DNA from: Marinimicrobium koreense | Lineage (GTDB): Bacteria; Pseudomonadota; Gammaproteobacteria; Pseudomonadales; Cellvibrionaceae | Assembly: GCF_003762925.1 (NCBI RefSeq) | Contig: NZ_RJUK01000001.1 | Coordinates: 1,426,001-1,490,000, forward strand | DNA: 64,000 nt | Direction: 5' to 3' | Shown: positions 35,569 through 45,818 of the stretch, in pieces | Layout of the letters: each line of letters begins with the position of its first letter | Numbering within the stretch: position 1 is the first letter of the stretch | Notes under the pieces: model-generated | Told to the model about the DNA's origin: nothing | Database searches by the model: none | What the model saw: the letters and a program-made list of their open reading frames with translations, nothing else | Made by a program: the position numbers and the translations under genes

Positions 35569-35593
35569 AAAGCCGCACATTCTGCGCGGCTTT
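35569..35593. terminator. Bidirectional intrinsic terminator
   Basis: AAAGCCGC and GCGGCTTT form an 8-bp stem around a 9-nt loop. A-rich sequence lies left and T-rich sequence right, so it can end both the plus-strand cyclotransferase gene (stop 35536) and the minus-strand cold-shock gene (stop 35617). Confidence 0.85.
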
Positions 35594-35616
35594 CTTATAC
35601 GGCGTCATCGGTGAGC

Positions 35617-35823
35617 TCAGAGCCCAACGACATTATCCGCCTGAGGGCCTTTCTGGCCGTCTTTCACATCAAATTCCACGCGCTGGCCTTCTGCCAACGT
35701 CTTGAAGCCGGTACCGGTGATAGCACTGTAGTGCACAAACACATCCTGGCCGCCTTCCTGCTCAATAAAACCAAAACCTTTGGATTCGTTGAACCACTTA
35801 ACAACACCTGTACTTCTGGACAT
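35617..35823 (-). CDS. CspA-family cold-shock protein
   Basis: A 68-residue single-stranded nucleic acid-binding OB-fold protein. RNP1 (KGFGFIEQ) and RNP2 (VFVHYSAI) are intact, and [14 protein letters not shown] is typical. ATG 35823 ([10 protein letters not shown]) was chosen because the upstream frame is unrelated; AAGGT lies 8 nt before it. A long 5' leader is likely because the next gene on that side begins over 300 bp away, but no cold-box was identified. Confidence 0.93.
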   Translation of the reverse strand: MSRSTGVVKWFNESKGFGFIEQEGGQDVFVHYSAITGTGFKTLAEGQRVEFDVKDGQKGPQADNVVGL

Positions 35824-36134
35824 AGTTTTAACCTTAACGTTTTGCTGAGTCGAATGAAATCCGCACCGGTACCACATGACTCCGAACGCGGGACAACCCG
35901 CTGGCACAGTTCACTTACTTATGACTGACAAAACGTGGTGCTAAAAACAGGCCTGAAGCGTGTACAAGACGACCTTGTTAGTACGACGGTGTAACCATAA
36001 ATAATGCGGCGATTGGCCAGCAAAAATGACTATATACTCGTTGCAGAGCCCCTGTAAAGAGCCCACCGGTGCAACACCTTTACCCTGCCAGACAAAGCTG
36101 CAACAATAGCCTCACGACCTTTATGGAAGATGCC
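35824..36134. other. Intergenic region between csp and fnr
   Basis: About 310 bp between divergent genes. It should contain the long leader of the cold-shock gene and both promoters. A TATACT hexamer at 36033-36038 and a TTGTTA at 35975-35980 are visible on the plus strand, but neither has a convincing partner at the right distance. No small gene or repeat stands out. Confidence 0.45.
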
Positions 36135-36875
36135 ATGATCCGGATCAGCACCTCTGAAACCAACTGCAGCCACGACCCCCAGACCTCCTGCGGCACCTGT
36201 CGTCTGAACACTCTGTGCCTGCCGCTGAGCCTGCATCTGGATGACGTCGATCAGCTCAACCGGATCGTCCAACGCGGCCGCCCCCTTCACAAGGGCGAAC
36301 ATCTCTATCGAGCCGAAGACCCGTTCGACGCCTTGTTCGCAATCCGCTCCGGTGCGGTCAAGGCCTCCACCCTCAACGAACAGGGTGAAGAACAGGTCAC
36401 CGGCTTCTACTTGCCCGGCGAACTGGTGGGCCTCGACGGCATCGCCGATAACCGGTATACCAACACCGTGGTCGCGCTGGAAACCTCGTCCATCTGTGAA
36501 ATCCCCTTTGAACAGGTGGAGGATTTGAGCCTCAAAATCCCTTCTCTGCAGCGCAATGTCTTTCAACTGCTCAGCCGGGAGATCACCCAGGATCAGCAGC
36601 TGATCAGCCTGCTGAGCAAAAGCAGCGCTGAAGAGCGGGTAGCCACCCTGCTGCTGAGTCTCTCCAGCCGCCATCAGCGCCGCAAGCTGTCGCCCACCGC
36701 CTTCCGACTGCCCATGTCACGAACGGATATTGGTAACTTTCTCGGGCTGACCATCGAGACCATCAGCCGGGTGTTCAGTCGCCTGCAGCAGCAGAAAGTG
36801 CTGTCTGTCGACAAAAAAGAAATCCATATTCTGGATATGGAGCAACTGCGCCAACTGGCCAGCCAGCGCCACTGA
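36135..36875 (+). CDS. fnr: FNR/Anr-type oxygen-responsive transcription regulator
   Basis: A 246-residue CRP/FNR-family regulator. The N terminus has cysteines spaced C-x2-C-x5-C (SCGTCRLNTLC) and a fourth in SICEIPFE, the four ligands of the oxygen-labile [4Fe-4S] cluster. The cAMP-binding-like fold (GEEQVTGFYLPGELVGLDGI) is followed by a helix-turn-helix whose recognition helix reads TIETISR, with the E, S, R of FNR that read TTGAT-N4-ATCAA. ATG 36135 follows GGAAGA by 4 nt. Confidence 0.93.
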   Translation: MIRISTSETNCSHDPQTSCGTCRLNTLCLPLSLHLDDVDQLNRIVQRGRPLHKGEHLYRAEDPFDALFAIRSGAVKASTLNEQGEEQVTGFYLPGELVGLDGIADNRYTNTVVALETSSICEIPFEQVEDLSLKIPSLQRNVFQLLSREITQDQQLISLLSKSSAEERVATLLLSLSSRHQRRKLSPTAFRLPMSRTDIGNFLGLTIETISRVFSRLQQQKVLSVDKKEIHILDMEQLRQLASQRH

Positions 36876-36914
36876 CACCGTTTGCCGATCAACCCCACAG
36901 GACTGACTCGCCCC

Positions 36915-37508
36915 ATGCCCGATTCACAGACCCGACTCGATCAGACTCTGGCCGCGTTCGACGCCGCCAACGCCGAAGACCCGAACCGGGAAACGGATCA
37001 GGGGGAGAGCCACCCCAAAGAGTGGCTGTACGGCCGACGCATGACCGAAACTCTCAACGTCTTCTGTCCGGATGCTTCGGAACCCCTGCAACTGGCCGCG
37101 CGCTGCCAGCACATTCGCCGCTGGGAGAGTCCACGCAGCGACTACCCCGACGGCCGGGCCGGTTATAAAAAGTGGCGCAGCCAGCTCGCCCTGCACCACG
37201 GCCGGGTGGCCGGTCAGATCATGGCTGAGCACGGCTACGATGAAGAGACCATCCGCCGGGTGCAGGATATGCTGATCAAACGCAACCTCAAGCGCGATCC
37301 GGAGGTGCAGACTCTGGAGGATGTGATCTGCCTGGTTTTTCTCAGTCACTACCTGGAAGACTTCGCCCAGAAGCACAATGAGGAAAAGCTGATCGATATC
37401 ATCCAGAAGACCTGGAACAAGATGTCGGAGAAGGGCCATGAGGCGGCACTGAAGCTGCCGTTGTCGGAGCCGATGGGGCGTCTGATTCACAAGGCGCTGG
37501 GTGCATAA
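36915..37508 (+). CDS. DUF4202 domain-containing protein
   Basis: A 197-residue protein that matches DUF4202: FDAANAEDPNRE, PKEWLYGRRMTETL, ARCQHIRRWESPRSDYPDGR, YKKWRSQLALHHGR, LVFLSHYLEDFAQKHNEEK. The conserved His and Asp/Glu residues suggest an HD-like metal site, but no function is established to my knowledge. It follows fnr by 40 bp and may share its transcript. Confidence 0.87.
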   Translation: MPDSQTRLDQTLAAFDAANAEDPNRETDQGESHPKEWLYGRRMTETLNVFCPDASEPLQLAARCQHIRRWESPRSDYPDGRAGYKKWRSQLALHHGRVAGQIMAEHGYDEETIRRVQDMLIKRNLKRDPEVQTLEDVICLVFLSHYLEDFAQKHNEEKLIDIIQKTWNKMSEKGHEAALKLPLSEPMGRLIHKALGA

Positions 37509-37581
37509 AAGGCCGCAACCCCGCCAAACCCACCTTAAAATTTGCTACAATTGCCGGTTTTGCAAAACCGGTGAACATTTC

Positions 37582-37932
37582 ATGGCAGCGATTACCCTCT
37601 ACGGCATCAAAAACTGCGACACCGTCAAGAAAGCCCGCCGTTGGCTGGACGACCAGGGCGTGGACTACCGGTTTCACGATCTACGCTCCGACGGGCTGAC
37701 CGAAGCCCAAGTCACCGGCTGGCTGAGCGAGCTGGGAATGGACCTGGTGAACAAACGCAGTACCAGCTGGAAAGCGCTGGACGAAGCCACCCGGGAGCAA
37801 ATGACCGCTGACAATGCGGCTGCGGTGATTCTCGAGAACCCCACCCTGATCAAGCGTCCGCTGCTTGATACCGGGGATGCCCGCCACGTGGGGTTCAAGG
37901 CAGACGATTACACCGCCTGGTTGGCCCACTGA
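37582..37932 (+). CDS. ArsC/Spx-family reductase (YffB-like)
   Basis: A 116-residue thioredoxin-fold protein: TLYGIKNCDTVKKARRWLDD contains the single N-terminal catalytic cysteine, and NPTLIKRPLLD is the conserved Arg/Pro segment. This is the YffB branch of the ArsC family; arsenate is probably not its substrate, and no ars genes are near. It precedes dapD by 70 bp, an arrangement I recall from pseudomonads. Confidence 0.88.
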   Translation: MAAITLYGIKNCDTVKKARRWLDDQGVDYRFHDLRSDGLTEAQVTGWLSELGMDLVNKRSTSWKALDEATREQMTADNAAAVILENPTLIKRPLLDTGDARHVGFKADDYTAWLAH

Positions 37933-38002
37933 GCGGGCCTCTCGCACTGCATCGCGTTTCTTTCAATTTCCGTATTAACGTAATGACCCACAGGACATGA
38001 CC

Positions 38003-39037
38003 ATGACTCAACTGTACAGCCTCGGCCTTGGTGTCGGCACCCAGAATCTGAACAACGAGTGGTTGGAAGTTTTCTACCCTCAGCCTCTGCTCAACCCGGC
38101 CGAGGCCACCGCTTCCGCCGTGGCCCAGGCGCTGAACTATCAGGGCGGCAACCAAGTGATCGAGCTGGACGTCGACAAGATGCAGGGCCTGGCTGAGGCG
38201 CTTGAGCAGGCCGGAGACGATGCCCAGGCGGCCATTGCCCGCTCCTTCATTCACAGCAAGCGTCCGCTGGTCGCGACGCTGCTGGCCGAAGACAGCGCGC
38301 CGAAGTCGGTGCCCGAGGGTTACCTGAAGCTGCACCTGATTTCCCATCGACTGGTCAAACCTCACGGTACCGACCTGACCGGTCTGTTTGGTTGCCTGCC
38401 CAACGTTGCCTGGACCAATCAGGGCGCGGTGGATCTGGACGAACTGCCGGAGCGTCAACTCCAGGCCCGCTTGGCTGGTGATCTGCTGGAAGTGGCCTGC
38501 GTGGACAAGTTCCCGAAAATGACCAATTACGTGGTGCCCAAAGGCGTGCGGATTGCCCACACCGCCCGGGTTCGCCTGGGTGCCTACCTGGGTGAAGGTA
38601 CCACCATCATGCACGAAGGCTTTGTGAACTTTAATGCGGGCACTGCCGGCCCCGGCATGATCGAAGGTCGTATCTCCGCTGGCGTGTTTGTCGAGTCCGG
38701 CTCCGATCTCGGCGGCGGCAGCTCGACCATGGGCACCCTGTCCGGCGGCGGCAACATCATCATTTCCATCGGCAAGGAGTGCCTGTTGGGCGCCAATGCC
38801 GGCACGGGCATTCCGTTGGGCGATCGCTGCACCATCGAATCCGGTCTGTACATCACCGCGGGCACCAAGGTGGTAGTCCTGGACGATCAGGGCAATGAGG
38901 TGAACACCGTCAAAGCCCGGGAACTGGCCAACCAGTCCGGCCTGTTGTTCCGTCGCAACTCCCTGACCGGTCGGGTCGAATGTGTGACCAACAAGACCGC
39001 GGTGCAGTTGAACGAGTCGTTGCACGTTAACAATTAA
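38003..39037 (+). CDS. dapD: Tetrahydrodipicolinate N-succinyltransferase DapD
   Basis: Succinylates tetrahydrodipicolinate in the lysine and meso-diaminopimelate pathway. It is a left-handed beta-helix acyltransferase of 344 residues, the long type seen in Pseudomonas rather than the roughly 274-residue enteric type. Hexapeptide-like repeats run from about 200 (GVRIAHTARVRLGAYLGEGT) to 300; EGRISAGVFVESGSDLGGGS is characteristic. ATG 38003 is 7 nt after AGGA and preferred to the ATG 6 nt earlier. Confidence 0.95.
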   Translation: MTQLYSLGLGVGTQNLNNEWLEVFYPQPLLNPAEATASAVAQALNYQGGNQVIELDVDKMQGLAEALEQAGDDAQAAIARSFIHSKRPLVATLLAEDSAPKSVPEGYLKLHLISHRLVKPHGTDLTGLFGCLPNVAWTNQGAVDLDELPERQLQARLAGDLLEVACVDKFPKMTNYVVPKGVRIAHTARVRLGAYLGEGTTIMHEGFVNFNAGTAGPGMIEGRISAGVFVESGSDLGGGSSTMGTLSGGGNIIISIGKECLLGANAGTGIPLGDRCTIESGLYITAGTKVVVLDDQGNEVNTVKARELANQSGLLFRRNSLTGRVECVTNKTAVQLNESLHVNN

Positions 39038-39046
39038 GTTAGGTTA

Positions 39047-39180
39047 GGTTACGGCGGATGCGCGCAAAGCGCTTATCCGCCCTACGCAAACCACGGCAAT
39101 ATCCGTGGGGCGGATCGGTCCGACGCCTCGGAGGCCAAAGGCCGCATCCGCCGTTCCCAAAAGCCGCATCCGCCGACACC
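39047..39180. repeat. REP-like repeat cluster, GGCGGAT type
   Basis: At least two GGCGGAT palindromes in a row: ACGGCGGATGCGCGCAAAGC with GCGCTTATCCGCCCTACG, then a GGGGCGGATCGGTCCGACG block ending GCCGCATCCGCCGTT, then a further GCCGCATCCGCCG. They fill the 157 bp between dapD and dapE. Confidence 0.78.
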
Positions 39181-39194
39181 CCAAGAGACCTGCT

Positions 39195-40325
39195 ATGACC
39201 CCCACACTCCAACTCGCCCACGACCTGATCCGCCGTCGCTCGGTCACCCCCGACGACGCCGGCTGTCAGGACCTGATGATCCAGCGCCTGGAGGCCATCG
39301 GCTTTCAGGTGGAACGGTTGCGGTTTGAAGAGGTGGACAACTTCTGGGCCACCCGGGGCACCGACGGGCCACTGCTGGCCTTTGCCGGGCACACCGATGT
39401 GGTGCCCACCGGCCCGGAGGGTCAGTGGCAACACCCCCCGTTCGAACCGGTGATCGAAAACGGCATGCTGTACGGTCGGGGCGCGGCGGATATGAAAGGC
39501 TCTCTGGCCTCCATGGTTGTGGCCTGCGAGCAATTTGTGGCAGAGCATCCAGATCATCAGGGCCGGATCGGTTTTCTGATCACCAGCGATGAGGAAGGCC
39601 CCTCGGTGAACGGCACTGTGAAAGTGGTGGAGTGGCTGGAAGCCCGCCAGGAGAAAATCGACTGGTGCATCGTGGGTGAGCCCTCCAGTACCGACCGGGT
39701 GGGCGATGTGATCAAGAACGGTCGCCGGGGTTCCCTTGGTGGCATCCTGCGAGTCAAAGGCGTTCAGGGGCATGTGGCCTACCCTCACCTGGCCGACAAC
39801 CCGATTCACAAAGCCGCCCCGGCGCTCGCCGAGCTGGCGGCACAGGAGTGGGATCAGGGCAACGAATTCTTTCCCGCCACCAGCTTCCAGATTTCCAATA
39901 TCAACGGCGGCACCGGGGCCACCAATGTGATCCCCGGCGACGTCGAAGTGGTGTTCAATTTCCGCTTTTCCACGGAAGTGACCGAAACGCAGTTGCGTGA
40001 ACGCACCGAAACGATCCTGAATAAACACCAACTGGATTACGAGCTCGACTGGAAACTCAGTGGTCAACCCTTCCTGACCGCCGAGGGCGAGCTGGTCGAC
40101 GCCGTCGTCAAAGCGGTAGAACAGCACACCGGGCAGAAGCCGATACTCTCCACCGCCGGCGGCACCTCGGATGGGCGTTTTATCGCACCTACCGGGGCCC
40201 AGGTGGTCGAACTCGGTCCGCGCAATGACACCATTCACAAGGTGGACGAGTGTGTTAAAGCGGAAGATCTGGACACCCTGACCGCGCTCTATCAGAGCAC
40301 GCTCAAACGGTTGCTCATCCGCTAA
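39195..40325 (+). CDS. dapE: Succinyl-diaminopimelate desuccinylase DapE
   Basis: M20 metallopeptidase family; removes succinate from N-succinyl-LL-DAP, two steps after DapD. The di-zinc motifs are [29 protein letters not shown] and [14 protein letters not shown]. The dimerisation domain and final His motif ([11 protein letters not shown]) are present. Length 376 is standard. ATG 39195 follows AAGAGA; the frame upstream runs through the repeat cluster and is not coding. Confidence 0.95.
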   Translation: MTPTLQLAHDLIRRRSVTPDDAGCQDLMIQRLEAIGFQVERLRFEEVDNFWATRGTDGPLLAFAGHTDVVPTGPEGQWQHPPFEPVIENGMLYGRGAADMKGSLASMVVACEQFVAEHPDHQGRIGFLITSDEEGPSVNGTVKVVEWLEARQEKIDWCIVGEPSSTDRVGDVIKNGRRGSLGGILRVKGVQGHVAYPHLADNPIHKAAPALAELAAQEWDQGNEFFPATSFQISNINGGTGATNVIPGDVEVVFNFRFSTEVTETQLRERTETILNKHQLDYELDWKLSGQPFLTAEGELVDAVVKAVEQHTGQKPILSTAGGTSDGRFIAPTGAQVVELGPRNDTIHKVDECVKAEDLDTLTALYQSTLKRLLIR

Positions 40326-40358
40326 AGTCGATCACCTGCTGGAGACCGAGAGGGTACT

Positions 40359-41576
40359 GTGCAGAATTATTTTCGTTTTATCGCCCAGTCCTGGCCACTG
40401 TTGGCGTTTGGGTTTATCAGTATTTTCTGGGGTAACTTCGGGCAGTCGTTTTTCATCAGCTGGTACGGTACGCCCATTCAGGAGTCTCTGGGGCTGTCCG
40501 CCGGTCGGTACGGGTCCCTGTATTCCATTGCCACACTGACCAGCGGCCTGCTGATCATGGTGTTCGGGGGGCTGATTGACCGGCTGCCGTTGCGTTTCTT
40601 TGCCTCCCTCTCCGCCGTCGGGCTCACGCTCGCGGGCATCGTGATGGCGCTGGCCTATCACCCGTTGCTGTTGCTGCTCGGCCTGTTTCTGCTGCGTTTT
40701 TGCGGCCAGGGGCTGCTGCCCCACACCGCACAGACCACCATGGCGCGCTATTTCGACCGGGACCGGGGCAAGGCACTGAGCGTATCGGCCAGCGGCGTAC
40801 CGGTCGGCGAGGTGATTCTTCCCATTGCGGCGGTGGCGCTGATTACCCTGATCGGCTGGCGGGGCAGCTGGGGCGTCATCGCCCTGCTGACCGTAGTGGT
40901 TTACATTCCCCTGATGCTCTGGCTGCTCAAGCAGGCCCCGGTGGATACCCGCAGCCGCCCCGCCACCGCGGACGCTGAGGTACTCAAACGCAGCGCCGGA
41001 CGCCGGGACATGCTCAAGGATTACCGGTTCTGGCTGGCTCTGCCCACGGTGCTGGGCGGTCCGTTTATGGTGACCGGCATTTTCATCCAGCAGGGTTTTA
41101 TTCTGGCCGAGAAAGACTGGTCGGCCGCCTGGCTGGCCAGTTGCTTCATCATCTATGGTGTCACCCACTGGGTGGCGCAACTGGTCACCGGCATTCTGAT
41201 TGACCGCTTCAGCGCCCAGACGGTACTGCGTTTCGTCCTGGTCCCGCTGACCGGGGCGGTATTTGTCCTGGCATACCTGGAAGGCAACTGGGTGGCGCCG
41301 CCGTTCATGATGCTGTTGGCCATGACCATTGGCTCCGGCAGTCCCGTGGGGGGCGCGCTCTGGGCCGAGGTGTACGGTACTGCCAAGCTCGGCTCCATCC
41401 GCTCCCTGATGAGCTCCCTGATGATCATCTCTACCGCCATCTCACCCTTTCTGTTCGGAGTGCTGATCGACCGGGATCTGACCGCCCTTCAGATTTTCAG
41501 CGGCACCGGCTGGGTACTCATTGCCGCCCTGATTCTGGTGCAGTTTTCCTATAAGCCGCAGCAGACAAAACAGTAA
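40359..41576 (+). CDS. MFS transporter
   Basis: A 405-residue major facilitator with about 12 hydrophobic segments. The inter-helix 2/3 motif is visible as GGLIDRLPLRFFA, and the equivalent in the second half as GILIDRFSAQTVLRF. I used GTG 40359 (VQNYFRFIAQSW), preceded by GAGAGG; no ATG lies near. Substrate unknown. It is 33 bp after dapE, so co-transcription is possible. Confidence 0.85.
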   Translation: MQNYFRFIAQSWPLLAFGFISIFWGNFGQSFFISWYGTPIQESLGLSAGRYGSLYSIATLTSGLLIMVFGGLIDRLPLRFFASLSAVGLTLAGIVMALAYHPLLLLLGLFLLRFCGQGLLPHTAQTTMARYFDRDRGKALSVSASGVPVGEVILPIAAVALITLIGWRGSWGVIALLTVVVYIPLMLWLLKQAPVDTRSRPATADAEVLKRSAGRRDMLKDYRFWLALPTVLGGPFMVTGIFIQQGFILAEKDWSAAWLASCFIIYGVTHWVAQLVTGILIDRFSAQTVLRFVLVPLTGAVFVLAYLEGNWVAPPFMMLLAMTIGSGSPVGGALWAEVYGTAKLGSIRSLMSSLMIISTAISPFLFGVLIDRDLTALQIFSGTGWVLIAALILVQFSYKPQQTKQ

Positions 41577-41635
41577 GACTTTCCGGATCTCTCGACTCTT
41601 GGCATCATGGGTCCTCCACGAATAAAGGAAGGCCC

Positions 41636-42394
41636 ATGCTGACATCACTGCTTCATCAATCCAGCCACTGGTTCAACCGGTTGGCGCTGTGGCCACTTCT
41701 GTTTGTCAGCCACTTTCTGGCCGCCAGTCTGCTGGCCTGGCACCTGCTTGCTCAAGTGGACTTCGGGTTTTCCCTGGCCTACCCGCTCCTGGAAATTGAT
41801 CAGCACATCGAGCGTTTCGGACCGGAAAACCGGTACAAAACCGGGTTTGGCGAGACATCACAGGAAGAGCATGTGCGCCTGTTCGGCGAAATCACCCGCA
41901 GCATTCAGAGCAGTGGCGAGGGTCTGGCGGAGATTCAGTACACCCTGCCCAACGGCCAAAGCACCACGCTGATGCGCCTCCCCGAAGTCATTCACCTTCA
42001 GGATGTGGCTCGGCTGGTGGATCACTACTATCTGGCGGGCCTGACGGCGGCGGTATTACTGGTCGTATTGGTGCTCTACGCGCGCCAGCGCCAGCTGACA
42101 CCACCCAGGCCGCGGAAGGTATTGTGGGTGACCGGTGCCAGCCTGGCGGTTGGCGGTGTCGCACTCTGGGTGATCGGCCCGGTGAAGGTCTTCTATTGGC
42201 TGCACGAATACGCCTTCCCCGAGGATCATCCCTGGTTTTTCTACTACCAGGACTCCCTGATGACCACACTGATGAAGGCGCCGGACCTGTTCGGTTTTAT
42301 CGGCGCACTCCTGCTGCTACTGACCCTGATTCTCTGGGCCCTGTCCGGGGCGCTATTGCTGCGCGGTTTCAGGCGCGGGCGCGCTCTTCCTTGA
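41636..42394 (+). CDS. DUF1461-like integral membrane protein
   Basis: A 252-residue protein with four hydrophobic segments (about 20-42, 133-150, 166-184, 220-243) and a periplasmic loop between the first two. WLHEYAFPEDHPWFFYYQDS and LMTTLMKAPDLFGF resemble the conserved segment of DUF1461 proteins. Function unknown. Its last 26 bp overlap the 3' end of djlA on the other strand. Confidence 0.75.
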   Translation: MLTSLLHQSSHWFNRLALWPLLFVSHFLAASLLAWHLLAQVDFGFSLAYPLLEIDQHIERFGPENRYKTGFGETSQEEHVRLFGEITRSIQSSGEGLAEIQYTLPNGQSTTLMRLPEVIHLQDVARLVDHYYLAGLTAAVLLVVLVLYARQRQLTPPRPRKVLWVTGASLAVGGVALWVIGPVKVFYWLHEYAFPEDHPWFFYYQDSLMTTLMKAPDLFGFIGALLLLLTLILWALSGALLLRGFRRGRALP

Positions 42395-43178
42395 TCAGAT
42401 CATAGGCGGTACGGATTTCCTGGGAGCGCTCGGTGGCCTCCTTGATCATGTCCTCCGGTACCCCCTGCCCGATCAACTTGTCCGGGTGATACTCACTCAT
42501 CAACTTCCGATAGGCTTTCTTCACCTCGGCATCACTCGCCTCGGGAGAGACACCCAAGGCATCATAGGCCTGCCTGAGCCGGTCCCGGGCTGACGGTCCG
42601 CTGGCCCCACCCTGATAGCGCTGCTGGCCACTGAAGCTGTTCTGGGCCTGGATCATCCGCAGCAACTGCTCAAACATGGCGCTGGACAGGCCCAACCCGA
42701 GGGCAATCTGACGCAGCACCTGGACTTCCTGCTCATCCAGCTCGCCGTCGGCCAGGGCAATGTTGACCAGGTAGATCAGCAGCATCCGCACCAGATTGGC
42801 GCGACGGCCACAGACCTCCCGGAACCGGGCCACCTGGGCATCGGGGTCAAACTCCGTCGCCACGCCTTCCTTGAACAAGGCGATCGCCTGCTGGCGATGC
42901 TCCGGGGTAAGCCCCATCTCGTTCATGTAGGCTTCGGTCTGCTTGATTTCGGATTCGGACACCCGACCGTCGGCCTTTGCCAGGTGGCCCAGCAGGCGAA
43001 ACACCGTCTCGAAGAAAGTCTGTTCGATTTCCCGACGCCGCTCGGGCGAGCCCTCCGCCTGAATCTGGTTGTACCCCTTATCGAAAAGGTGGCCCACCAC
43101 CAAGCCCAGCAGAGCCAACAAGGGGCCACCCATAAACCAGCCAAGCACACCGCCAATGAGTTTTCCGAGAATCATCAT
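42369..43178 (-). CDS. djlA: Membrane-anchored J-domain co-chaperone DjlA
   Basis: A 269-residue type III membrane protein. One N-terminal Gly-rich transmembrane helix (GKLIGGVLGWFMGGPLLALL) is followed by a TerB-like domain (LGHLAKADGRVSESEIKQTE) and a C-terminal J domain (AYDALGVSPEASDAEVKKAY, with YHPDKL carrying the HPD that activates DnaK). In E. coli it affects capsule synthesis through Rcs; the role here is not shown. Confidence 0.94.
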   Translation of the reverse strand: MMILGKLIGGVLGWFMGGPLLALLGLVVGHLFDKGYNQIQAEGSPERRREIEQTFFETVFRLLGHLAKADGRVSESEIKQTEAYMNEMGLTPEHRQQAIALFKEGVATEFDPDAQVARFREVCGRRANLVRMLLIYLVNIALADGELDEQEVQVLRQIALGLGLSSAMFEQLLRMIQAQNSFSGQQRYQGGASGPSARDRLRQAYDALGVSPEASDAEVKKAYRKLMSEYHPDKLIGQGVPEDMIKEATERSQEIRTAYDLIKEERARA

Positions 43179-43210
43179 AAATAGATCGTTTCCTTTAACT
43201 GTTCAGATCA

Positions 43211-44831
<1,621 letters not shown>

Positions 44832-44833
<2 letters not shown>

Positions 44834-44859
44834 GGGGCCAGTATATCATCTGGCCCCAT
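44832..44859 (-). promoter_or_regulatory. Extended -10 inside a palindrome at the selO start
   Basis: ATGGGGCCAG and CTGGCCCCAT are perfect 10-bp arms around TATATCAT. On the minus strand the loop reads TGATATACT, an extended -10 (TGnTATAAT type). The -10 ends 6 nt before the selO ATG, which places transcription start at or next to the A of ATG. The start codon itself is in the palindrome arm. Confidence 0.55.
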
Positions 44860-44867
44860 CGCGGGGG

Positions 44868-45479
44868 TTAATGGACGCGGCGACGGGCCGCCCAGAGGCC
44901 ACCGAGACCGATCAGCAGCAAGACGAAGCCACCAGCCTCGTTAACCGAAACGGCTGTATCCTGGAACTGCAGGCTGTCCATGGCGAAGATGCCACCGGCA
45001 GCGTCAACGACCAGCCTGGAAACATTGGTAAAGTCAGCCGCAATCCAGAGCGGCTGGTTTTCGAAGTCCGGGTTGATCTGCGCGTCGACCAGCTCGCCGA
45101 CCTTATTGCCCTGACCATCATAAGCCACCAGGGTAATCCAGAACGACATGTTGTTGTAATTGCTGGTCGACGCGAAATAGGCCCCCATAAAATCAAAGGG
45201 ATTATCGCGGGTAATTTCCAGGTTACTTTCGAACCCCTGATTGAACAGAAACTGGCTACCACTGTGCGCCGCATCGCCGAACCCCGACATACCGGAGTCG
45301 CCCAGCCCCCAGCGACTGTCCCAGTTGAACCCCGCATAGCTTTGTTCGGACACACTGCCTTCTGAGGGGTCCAGATCATCAAAGGTAATCAGATCCGCGC
45401 TTGCCAGGGGTGCGCCAAGCAGCAGAGCTATAGCGAGGCCCTTTAGCCAGCGCTGTGTGAAATGAATTCCGTCTTTCAT
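44868..45479 (-). CDS. Exported protein with PEP-CTERM-like C-terminal signal
   Basis: A 203-residue secreted protein: signal peptide (LKGLAIALLLGAPLASA), a beta-rich body (LITFDDLDPSEG, DNPFDFMGAYF, SRLVVDAAGGIFAMDSLQF), and a tail VSVNEAGGFVLLLIGLGGLW followed by AARRR. The tail has the PEP-CTERM layout of motif, transmembrane helix and Arg cluster, but NEA replaces PEP. It would be an exosortase-type substrate; no exosortase gene is in the window. Similar family proteins are tied to extracellular matrix. Confidence 0.78.
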   Translation of the reverse strand: MKDGIHFTQRWLKGLAIALLLGAPLASADLITFDDLDPSEGSVSEQSYAGFNWDSRWGLGDSGMSGFGDAAHSGSQFLFNQGFESNLEITRDNPFDFMGAYFASTSNYNNMSFWITLVAYDGQGNKVGELVDAQINPDFENQPLWIAADFTNVSRLVVDAAGGIFAMDSLQFQDTAVSVNEAGGFVLLLIGLGGLWAARRRVH

Positions 45480-45818
45480 AATTCCAGATCCGTGTCATAT
45501 GCCAATATTTGGTGGGTTTAAGCGCCATCCCAATATGGCATTTAATGCAACGAAAGAGCCAGAATTAAAAAACCCTTTAAAAACAATAGGTTAAATTTTT
45601 TCGCGCAAACACCCATCCTCCGACAATGCTTTTGGCGCCAATCCTGTAAAGCGCTTCGACAAAACCCTCCCCGTCAAAACCTGCGTCGGACCACTGAATC
45701 CGGGGCCTCGTCGGGCAAATTGACAGCGGTTACCCACCCCTTCGGTCACCCGCTCCTTGACGCTCCGGATGACTGCTCTTAACCTAGGCGCCCTTTGAGT
45801 TACTGGGCGAGCCCAACT
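45480..45818. other. Intergenic region upstream of Anbu, no gene seen
   Basis: About 340 bp between divergent genes. The first 120 bp (45480-45600) are clearly more AT-rich than the surroundings and probably hold the promoter of the PEP-CTERM-like gene. An imperfect inverted repeat (GCCAATATTTGG at 45501, CCAATATGGC at 45530) is visible there. The rest shows no gene, tRNA or repeat of the families listed. Confidence 0.45.

Noticed and set aside
37582-37932. Arsenate resistance gene
   Set aside because: The protein is in the ArsC superfamily, but its sequence is of the YffB/Spx type and no arsB, arsH or arsR gene is adjacent.
39039-40238. Long open frame antisense to dapE
   Set aside because: It is a shadow of a GC-rich gene with biased third positions. 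dapE on the other strand has every family motif. Similar long antisense frames opposite alaA, mshM, selO, lnt, mshE and mshL were rejected for the same reason.
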